Below, one piece after another: positions 55,838 to 64,000 of a DNA stretch of 64,000 bases. The first letter of the stretch is position 1; each line of letters opens with the position of its first letter. The notes under the pieces are model-generated. The model saw only the letters and a list, made by a program, of their open reading frames with translations. It did no database searches and was not told the origin of the DNA. The position numbers and the translations under genes were made by a program. Where the stretch lies: positions 546,001 to 610,000 of the forward strand of contig JAOBSW010001047.1 in the NCBI GenBank assembly GCA_026214975.1. Reading direction: 5' to 3'. Source of the stretch: Gentiana macrophylla (taxonomy: Eukaryota; Streptophyta; Magnoliopsida; Gentianales; Gentianaceae).

Positions 55838-57037
55838 ATAGCCTCCCTGTGATATAATGCTTGGAGCTGATATAGTTTCAAAGCCTTCCCCAAAGAACCA
55901 TTAGGAACAGCAACATACATAAATAAACACCGAAATAGTTGCACCTTCCTGATGTTTGGAATAGGCTTCCAAGTTTTAGAAGTAAGGGCAATGCCGCCCG
56001 GGTCGAAACTTAAGAGAACATGAAATATCAGTTCTGAATTCAAAGGCTGCCATCCTTCCACGGCTAACATTTGATCAGCTTCATCAAACAATATAATCTT
56101 CATAAAATTTTCATCACAGTTGTCCACTTAAAAGATTGAGCAATAAAATTTTCATAAGGCAGAATAAATTCTAGTTTCATACCACCATAAACTGATGAAG
56201 CTCTCCTTGAAATAACAAAATTTGGCTCCATTGCCCTAGAGTCTAATATAGAAAAATAATCATTAGAGAAGGCTCGTAAACACAGTAGTACTTCCAACAA
56301 GCAAATGACCATGATCCGTCTTTCACCATGCAGAATCATTGTCCCTATAATGAACTCCTTGCCCAAGCTTAAATCTCCGAGTTTACTTACGACTTCATGT
56401 GCAAACCGTGAATTAATGAATTTCTTTCTTGCTGCCTTTAAAGAGGACATCTGCAATGTATGGTTCAACAAAACATATGACAAACAGCAACCCCAACAAA
56501 GGAGATGTGTCACAACATTTGTATGCCCTTTTGCAAGCTTCCTGCATTGTCGACTTTCAAAATACGAAGCATATATCATACTACCGTCGGAACTAGAGAA
56601 CCTCAAGGGCAGGGGGCTCAATGGCTTAGTCATAGTCATCCATCTTAACGAACCATTAATATTTTCCAAAAATCGGAACTCATTATCAACATTTCCACAC
56701 AAGAACATACATGAAGTGGGGTCTTGGTCATCACAATTTACAGAGGTTTCACGAAGTAGCATCACAGTGTGAGTAGCACCAATTGCTCCACAAGAATTAG
56801 GAAGCCCAAAAAACTCAAATGCAGACTTGATGCTCTCAATCTTAGCTTATTTGGACAGAGTGAGGTGGTTAGAGTCAATGAAGATAAATTGAAGCAGTCC
56901 TGTCGGTTTTTGGCTCTTTTTTAATTCATAAAGGCTCACTATATTGTCATGTACGCTTCCCGGCCATGAACACAAACAAGTTGCACTTCTCCAAACAAAG
57001 TGTTCTTGGATGGAAAGAAATTTAAATGCTATGAATC
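55838..57037 (-). pseudogene. Unidentified plant gene fragment between two copia LTRs
   Basis: Minus-strand open stretches give KFLSIQEHFVWRSATCLCSW (about 57030-56850), a 221-codon frame with FRFLENINGSLRWMTMTKPL and KFINSRFAHEVVSKLGDLSL (56765-56100), and a 115-codon frame with ILFDEADQMLAVEGWQPLNS and ELIFHVLLSFDPGGIALTSK (56127-55780). A splice-acceptor-like 'cattgcag' before MSSLKAARKK suggests an intron near 56455, so this looks like genomic gene sequence rather than a processed copy. I do not recognise the family. The last codons of the 115-codon frame run into the LTR. Confidence 0.5.
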
Positions 57038-58820
57038 TGTTGGATGTAATATCGCCGGACGGATCTAGATCCGCCCGATTAAACAGCGGAATAAACAAGA
57101 GGATCACCATCATATAAAATTAAACTACATAATTTAAGATCTACCTACAAGAAGGTGAGATATACTTACCAATCAAAAGCGAGATTCAAAAGATTGATGA
57201 AGTCGAGATCCAATTTGAAATGCCACGATCTTCCGATGTGTATTTCCAAGTAACAACTGGTGGATGTTGATCTTTGATGCTTGACCTCCTTGATATGCTA
57301 CCCGGAAAATCCCGAAGATTTTCCCAACTCAACCCCTAAGCTTTGGCCGAATTCCTTAGCTTATTTTGTGTGTATGTATGCGTGTATATTGTGTGTTAGA
57401 AAAGGCTTATGAGAACTCTCTTTATATAGGAGAGAAATTCTTGTCCTCCAATTATTTAATAATTAATACAAAATCAATTATAATAATCATTTTTCATAAA
57501 AGATACGCCTAGAATAATCTAAAACAAATCCAGGATATTTAAGGATCAATCTAATATATTTTCCTTAATTAATTATTTAACAAATAAACAATAAATCACA
57601 TGTCTTATAATTATCAAAAAAACTAATTCCTCAATAATTACCAAGACAAAGCACACGCCCGCAATACTAGAAAATTAGGGTTCACACGAAATTTCACATA
57701 ATGGGCCGAGTCCACGAAAAATGTCTGTTCCATGTATTTTATTATTTAGTCCAACAAATACTAAATTGCACATCAATTAAATAGTCCAACTAATTAATTA
57801 TTATTTGAGGCCCAACGTCAAGAAACATATGCATGTTAGGAGCCACATCGAGGACCATTGACCTATAACCAGTAGCTACAATAAATTAAATAAAATTATT
57901 CATTGAACAGAACAATTCTTATTCAATCTATTAATTCCGGGATTACGTCACCATTACCCGAAACTGAACTCTTTCGATTATAGATATATACTTACACTCT
58001 AATCACTGAGTCGATAAGTGTCCATTGATATAATCATTACATACGGATAAATCCTCCATAGACTGTTCGTTTTGATTCGGGATATTTCCGTAAACCCTTC
58101 TCAAAACATCTTATCCGTATTTACCATTAACCCCTAGTGATCAATTAGTTCATAACTAATATCATATGAACTGGGCCCATCGATCAGTTTCTAGGATTAA
58201 CAAATAAGGGAACTGTCTGTCTACTTCCCGCAGGAAGGAATGGATTCCATATCTATGAAGTCATAGACTACTCACTCATTCCAGAATAGAGCCAACGAGA
58301 TGTGTTCAGATCACATGTATCCAAGTGATCCTTAACTAACACATCAAACCCTACTTTGAATCAAGCAGTAGACTGTGATCACATTGGGATTGAGTTTAAT
58401 CTATATATGATCATCTTGTGATTCAATAAGTTTTCTCGATCACGGAATTATATCGAGAATTCAAATCAAATCGGTTTAGTCCTATATGATAGACATCATA
58501 TATAAATGCCTCACTAGGTACCCTATACTGACGGTCCGGATAAGACGGTCACACCGTTAAGTGATCTAGGCATATTATTGGTATATTAATCATGAGACCC
58601 ATACTCTGTTTAAATTCACCACGGACTAAATTGTTTTAAGCATATCATCACTAACTCAATCCTCGTGTGTATGCCATACACTGAGTTATGTTATTACATA
58701 CCGATATACTTAGGGTTTTCAGCAGTGTATTAATATAAGCATAAATGCAAATATTAAGATGAATTATAAATCCTATCAAAAACAATTACAGAAATTGTCT
58801 TTCGGACACTACACCTAACA
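57038..58820 (-). repeat. 3' LTR of a copia element (1783 bp)
   Basis: Minus strand: preceded by the polypurine GCAAGTGGGAGAT, starts TGTTAGGTGTAGTGTCC at 58820 and ends ATTACATCCAACA at 57038. The interior lies to the right, so the element's 5' end is outside the window. The flank beyond the LTR is the gene fragment. Confidence 0.8.
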
Positions 58821-59460
58821 ATCTCCCACTTGCACGAAAGGCAAGTGATTAATTGTTTAGAGCATACCTCTTATACACAACATTCTCCCACTTGCTCTAA
58901 AAGCAAATGAGATATATCCCTCAATTCTGTACCCGCCAAGTGCATCAAAACATTTAGATGTCAAAATACACTCCGAGTGTGCCGCCACAGGGTCGGTCAG
59001 TGACTCGGTGAGTACTCTCCCAATATGCTTTTTTTACCTCTAGTGACTGTGAAGATCCTTATCAGCTACCTCTCCACTGTTTTCACAATGAAGTGGTATC
59101 GGCTTTACCAGATCTGGAATTACTCCCAGATATGGAAGGAAATCCTCAATCGGACTTAAAGTTAGAATCACACGAGTAAACACTGAGCCCGAGATCGACT
59201 TAACGATCATCCTTAATCTGACTTAAAGTCAGAATCAGTGTAATCATTTATATTCACGTTCGCACCCGAATATAATAGCATATTATTCCTCATTCTTCAA
59301 AGATACTTGAGGACGTATTAAACTTGCTATTTAATCCTCGAATCCAAGATTCGATTAACTTGTAATTACCTGAATTTCTCTTATCAAAAGAGAGTCTATC
59401 CCATTTTCTATTCATCCTCATGTTTAGAGAAGCATTCCGTGAGAGGTAGGGTAGGACTAC

Positions 59461-61249
59461 TGATAACAAAATACTTAACCGCTAAGTTTAACAGACAGAA
59501 TATCGGGTCAACGGTAGTATAGTGGTCTCAAGGTCGAATCCACAGGGAGTAATGTCTAAGTACCAAAGTCGACTTAGAACTTATTTCAGGTCAAAATAAT
59601 GGTGGGGAGTATTATACTAATGCAAAAGTAAAGATTATACTAACGAGTTTACTTCTAGGTATTAAAGGGTATAGTCGAACTATGATCCCACGAGCTACTT
59701 TTACCCCTAAGGAAGGACTTAACAGGGAGCGTGTCTCAACCGACCTACCTATCCAATGTAGTTTAACGACATCCACGGGTGCCAACTCCTGATTCTAGCG
59801 ATTAGACTGAACAACTCGATCTAACCACCCTATGTGAAGTTAATTAACTCTCCCTTTAGAAAACCGATTAACCTAACATGATTAAGCTCTAGAGTCGCTC
59901 GAACAACGATGACAAACCTCTGTATTGGGTTCGGACCTAACAACTAGGCCGAATCTACGCAACGATCCTAAAACCTCTTATCCCACATCTCACCGGAAAA
60001 TGCATTTATAAGTTCAATGTGTGTGACAGTGAACTAGGTGATCAATCTAATTCAACGACGTTAAAATAAGTTTTAGGACGTGGATTAATCGTTTAAACAT
60101 AATTTACGCACTACACAACTCCCAATCTCATCCCCCTTAGGGTTTTTGCTCGCTTTCACATAATTGGACTACACATAGATTTAGCTACTCATGATTATGC
60201 TAATAAACGAAATAAGAATTGAAATCAAACCAAAGACAATAAATAAAAGAGAAATCATTACCATATAATTGCAGAAAAACTGATCCAGAAAATACCAAAG
60301 AGAAAAGCGATCCAAAAGCCGAATCTTTGTTCTTGAAAAGTAAATCTAAACTATAAAAAGTTGTGTAGAATCAAAGGAGGTTATCTAGGGAATCAAAGGA
60401 TCAAAGGGTGATCAAACTACACTAAAATCGCCCCTAAATCGCCGAAGAAAAGTCTAAAGTCGGCCAAGTATATTTAGGGGCTGAATGAGCTGCGTATTTA
60501 TAGATTAGGTCGAAATCTGCTGCTGTCGGTCCCGGACGCCCGTCTGGTCCATGTCAGACACCGGTCCGCCTGGAAAACATGAAGATATTAGGGTTTCGTC
60601 TTCATTGGATGGGCGTTTGCATTCCTCTGAACGCCCGTCTGGTGAATCGTGACTTGAGGCTTTTTGAACCCTAGATGCCCGTCTGGAACTCTGGACGCTC
60701 GTCTGTGTAAATGAGCTTCTTGAATCGGGCTGAGCCTACCCAAACGCCCGTCTGAGGGTCTTTTGGACGCCCGTCCAGCCAAAAACATAACTTTCTGAAT
60801 GAAGTGTCAATACTATGGACGCCCGTCTGGGATGGGCAAACGCCCGTCTGTTGTAAGCTTCCTTCAGACGCCCGTCTGACTTGGTCAAATGCCCATCTGG
60901 CTTGATTCCACTCCAAACTTGGCTTTTCTTCCACTTTCACTCAATTTTCGTATCATGAACATATTTCTCAGTCCAAAATATCGTCTTCCAGGTCCTCGAG
61001 TCACCTAGGTCCTGCAATAACATAGACAAACAAACACCATGCGTAATTCCGCAAGACAAAAGTGCTCGGAAAATGAGGTAAACATCGCTAAAAAGGCGGA
61101 GTTTACTATCGATGTGACATTTCAACTCCCCGTGCATATAATTCTCGATATTACTCTCAAGACGGTCTATATCTACCCAAAACATGCCAATAAGGTGATA
61201 AATGGGGGTTAAACTGCACACCAAAGTACAGTAAAGTTGACTCCTATCA
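59461..61249 (-). repeat. Solo LTR (1789 bp) with TSD actac, nested in the copia interior
   Basis: Plus-strand ends tgataacaaaata and ctcctatca (minus TGATAGGAG..GTTATCA); actac at 59456-59460 and 61250-61254. Minus strand: 'tttaaccccc' near the start, a 'cttgcggaattacgc' block, an ACG-NN-CGT array (60530-60900), and a U5 with CCTGTGGATTCGACC. Homologous to 44685-46276. No interior or second LTR. Confidence 0.92.
60530..60900 (-). repeat. ACG-NN-CGT array inside the nested solo LTR
   Basis: At least eight intact copies, mostly ACGccCGTctg on the plus strand: ggACGccCGTct, gaACGccCGTct, ggACGctCGTct, aaACGccCGTct, ggACGccCGTcc, ggACGccCGTct, aaACGccCGTct, agACGccCGTct, with decayed ones between. 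It is the most regular array of the window. Spacing is about 20-60 bp. Confidence 0.85.
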
Positions 61250-61599
61250 ACTACTTCGTTGAATGTTGCATACCGATATGCAAAATCATCTTAACCATTA
61301 GGATAGATAGGATTGCCAGTCACATGTTCTCAGGAATTTGACCGAATCAAATTCTTTAGAATGTAGTCCGATTCTTTCATAAAGAGAATCTTGGCATGTC
61401 AGTTTCTGACTTGAGATAACACACCCATGTTGTTTCCAACTGTTTCAGTGTCACCATTCATGAACACTAATGTATATACTACTTTACCAATACTGACATC
61501 CAGTCGATGAAAGACTTATCAATATTCTGGTAAAGTCCACATACTTGAAATATTTGACTTTTAAATGACCTAGAGGTTTGATTTGATCCTTAGAGGATA

Positions 61600-61805
61600 T
61601 AAGCCTTGGTTCCTGAATCAATTCAGATTCCGTTTGATTGGCAAGAAAGACTCAGGGAGTTACCCCTATTTCCGCTTTCTAACGAAATCATGCATCTATT
61701 CTTAGCTAAAACCCTTCTGTTCCGAATGAATTCAGATTCCATTTGTTCAGCAAGAAAGTCTTAGGGAATCACCTCTATTTTCTGCTTTCTAACGGAATCA
61801 AACAA
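61600..61805. repeat. Tandem repeat of about 108 bp
   Basis: Two units with 'attcagattcc', 'gcaagaaag' and 'gctttctaacg' at about 61619-61690 and 61728-61800, within the copia 3' interior. Confidence 0.65.
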
Positions 61806-63641
61806 GACCGAGTGGTGAGAGAGTTCACGGTCTGGTTAACTCTCTACTTGTTAGGGAATCACCCCTAAACCACTCAGCTTTGTACCGAAAGTTAAACTTT
61901 CTATTCATTCGAATTTTATCATTTAGATCCAATTACTCCCACTGGGCCTGAGACACTTAGGTGGTTCTACTAGAGTGTGAACAGCACTGGAGTACCAAAA
62001 CTCCATTCACAGGGTTATGGCTTTTAAACCAACCTCTATTGATCAGAATCCTATACAGCCCATAAGGAACCATAGGTTATCAATCACCTCTGCAACCTCT
62101 TTTAAACCATACTCCCATTGCGTTCTTGGTGGATCGATATTCTGATCTAGTAGTAATTATCAGTGTTATCACCAACAACCAATGTTAGACGTGGTCTGAT
62201 CTAATCAGTTAGTAACTACCTTGAGTAACCGTACTCCAAAGTCCAAGGTTCTTATTCATAGACCCTTTCAGAAGGGGTTTTGACAGTATAACCGTCACTT
62301 TCTGATCTTAAGAATCTTATAACCAACCTTTACTCAACGTATAAGATATTGCACTAACAGTCATCATCCGAACGTACTTAAAAATTTCGATCCTACCTTC
62401 AAGCACTAAGTGCTAAATGCTTATATTGACGGAAGTGGGGTGAACCGAATTCACTCCTTATCCACAAATTTGTAAGCATCTTCTAGGTAGACTTCTCGGT
62501 TTTATATGATAGTGTAAACCGTTATTTCGCAACCAATATCTTAAATGAGTTAAGCAGTGTATTTTAGCACATTAATAACTATATGAGGCAAATTTATGGT
62601 GTTATCCCTCAGTGGATAAATTCCACTAGGAGGCAGGCCGAGCATCAGTCCCAAGACTATGCTATGGCCTATTACTGAGCATGGAATACTCTATCTCTGG
62701 TGAAATCAGAGATACCTCCAAATATTTTAGATAGTCTTACTAGCGTTTCGAGTAGTTGTCTGACGAGATGTCACTACTCAGAAGCTCCTTCTAACTTGTA
62801 TCTTTCATAAGACCCCGAAGGTCATTATGAACAAGCTGTGTTACTTCTTTAAATCTATTACCCTTTCCTGATTGAAAGGAAGCTTAGTCAATGTTCCTTT
62901 TGAGACAGTGTTCGTTGACTGGGAGATAGGAATCACACTAAGCCAGTTTTCAGATCTTGTCTTTAGGAAATATGCACGAATTAATGGAGTATGAAGAAGT
63001 GTTTATCTAAATACGGAAACCTTTTGCCTATAATAGTTTAAGATGTGTTACATAAACCTTTTCAGCATTTCTTAGTGGTTCTGACTTTATCAAACAAAAG
63101 TCCGAGTCTTGGATTTATGCTACAAATGTCATATTCAGTTTCTATAAGACAAACAAATTATCGAATTGAAAATGAATCCATTCGTTCCAACGAATCTGAA
63201 AACAGAAAATGAATTTTTTCCGTGATATTCAAAGATTGAATCCGAAATTCATTTCCTTATATCACTCCCACTATTCTAGCTGAAATAACTGCCCATTGTC
63301 TACTCTATTTATTGTATAATGCTTAGCTACCTTGTTCTTCCAAAGAACTTAGGTTTCGAGGAAACTGTTAAGGATGCATTGGTCAGTGATCCGAAATCAC
63401 TTTCCTTATCCTCTGATTTTCTATTTATTAATATTCTGGTTTAGCCTTAAAACTACTTAGTTTAGATGACTAGCACGTATAGACATTCTTTCCCATTCTT
63501 GACTTTTCTTATATGGAAACAGTCTTGAACTAGCAGTTCATTTGAGTAGACACTACTCGTGAACTGTGGGATGTGTAATGATAGTGTTACTCGTTTGGAC
63601 TATTTGATTTTTCTAATAAATCAACATATCATAAGGTTAAA

Positions 63642-63940
63642 GCTCCCACTAGTTTATCGGTTCCAAATACCGTTTAAGTAGCAATACTTTATTTATGATT
63701 TTGCAGAGATTAGAAAATCACCAGAACTAAGCTCCCCCTGGTTTATCGGTTCCAAATACCGTCTAACTAGTAATGCTTTGTTCATGTTTTTCCAGGAATG
63801 GAAAAAAAAAACTCTTGTGCAGTCTCTTACACATTTCTAACGAGTCATAAAAACAACAAATCATAAGAATAAAGCTCCCACTAGTTTATCGGTTCCAAAT
63901 ACCGTCTAACTAGCAACACTTTATTTATGATTTTCCAATT
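63642..63940 (-). repeat. Three spaced copies of a ~66-bp unit with a polypurine motif
   Basis: Units at 63642-63708, 63731-63797 and 63874-63940, each with gctcccactagtttatcggt (or gctccccctggtttatcggt), ttccaaataccgt and a 'tttatttatgattttcca'-like tail. On the minus strand each ends in GTGGGAGC or GGGGGAGC. Confidence 0.85.
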
Positions 63941-64000
63941 TTTCAATCAGAAATTTCTTTTGTGATTACTCACACAATTAAAATTCACTAATAGAATTTT

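Larger units (their letters stand above)
58821..64000 (-). mobile_element. Non-coding 3' interior of a copia element, continuing past the window
   Basis: From the PPT at 58821 rightward (upstream in element sense), interrupted by the solo LTR at 59461-61249. No protease, integrase, RT or RNase H motif was found in any frame over about 3.4 kb. The polypurine motif GTGGGAG (ctcccac on the plus strand) recurs at 58823, 58885, 61937, 63265, 63643 and about 63875. Such long 3' regions with repeated purine tracts are known from Maximus/SIRE-type copia; that assignment is inferred. Confidence 0.55.

Noticed and set aside
60530..60900. CRISPR-like direct repeats
   Set aside because: The conserved unit is only about 10 bp with irregular spacing and internal degeneracy.

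Overview
The window is a gene-poor, repeat-dense stretch of a flowering-plant nuclear genome, probably a eudicot (species not determinable here). Evidence: AT-rich sequence, Ty1/copia and Ty3/gypsy LTR retrotransposons, L1-type LINEs, tRNA-derived SINEs, a Mutator-type MITE, a TRIM, and the only cellular genes being decayed plant-type F-box genes, a class I formin fragment and one unidentified gene fragment. I found no intact protein-coding gene, rRNA, tRNA or CRISPR array.

Layout. 1-3114: minus-strand Tat/Athila-like element (broken gag, leader, degenerate tRNA-Asp PBS, one LTR). 3115-9226: plus-strand non-autonomous relative (LTR, PBS, 2.7 kb non-coding interior, PPT, LTR). 9227-14700: unclassified repeats, an inverted repeat, and a ~0.7 kb tandem duplication with a SINE in one copy. 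14718-16800: copia pol split by an inversion. 17381-19489: Mutator-type MITE, then an F-box pseudogene holding a 507-bp TRIM. 20100-23000: palindrome, SINE, tandem repeats, LINE RNase H fragment. 23293-35205: a ~5.96-kb tandem duplication carrying a small copia-like element, a LINE 3' end and part of the non-autonomous family. 31287-37236: the complete family member, flanked by the 5-bp TSD aacac and inserted in a LINE that resumes at 37242-40838. 40839-43740: two more F-box remnants, one cut by a solo LTR. 44261-46480: formin pseudogene cut by another solo LTR. 46557-48034: possible copia solo LTR and Helitron-like end. 48040-53335: complete but mutated copia element with TSD attta. 53440-58820: two copia LTRs around an unidentified gene fragment. 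58821-64000: non-coding 3' interior of a minus-strand copia, cut by a solo LTR at 59461-61249.

The most notable signal is the Tat/Athila-like family (about 1.5-1.8 kb LTRs, tRNA-Asp PBS, no gag-pol in complete copies). Its members share (i) clusters of a CG-rich palindromic octamer, ACG-NN-CGT; (ii) a series of short hairpins in the interior whose stems and inner loops change in compensatory fashion, suggesting a structured RNA; and (iii) a hairpin-plus-polypurine module present twice. The gag-bearing element at the left edge shares the leader and LTR start and may represent the autonomous partner.

Nested order can be read from interrupted reading frames and TSDs: LINE, then family insertion, then block duplication; F-box genes, then LINE, TRIM and solo LTR; formin, then solo LTR; copia interior, then solo LTR. 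Many differences between duplicate copies are small indels beside CG or CTG/CAG sites, so some reading-frame breaks could be consensus errors rather than true decay.
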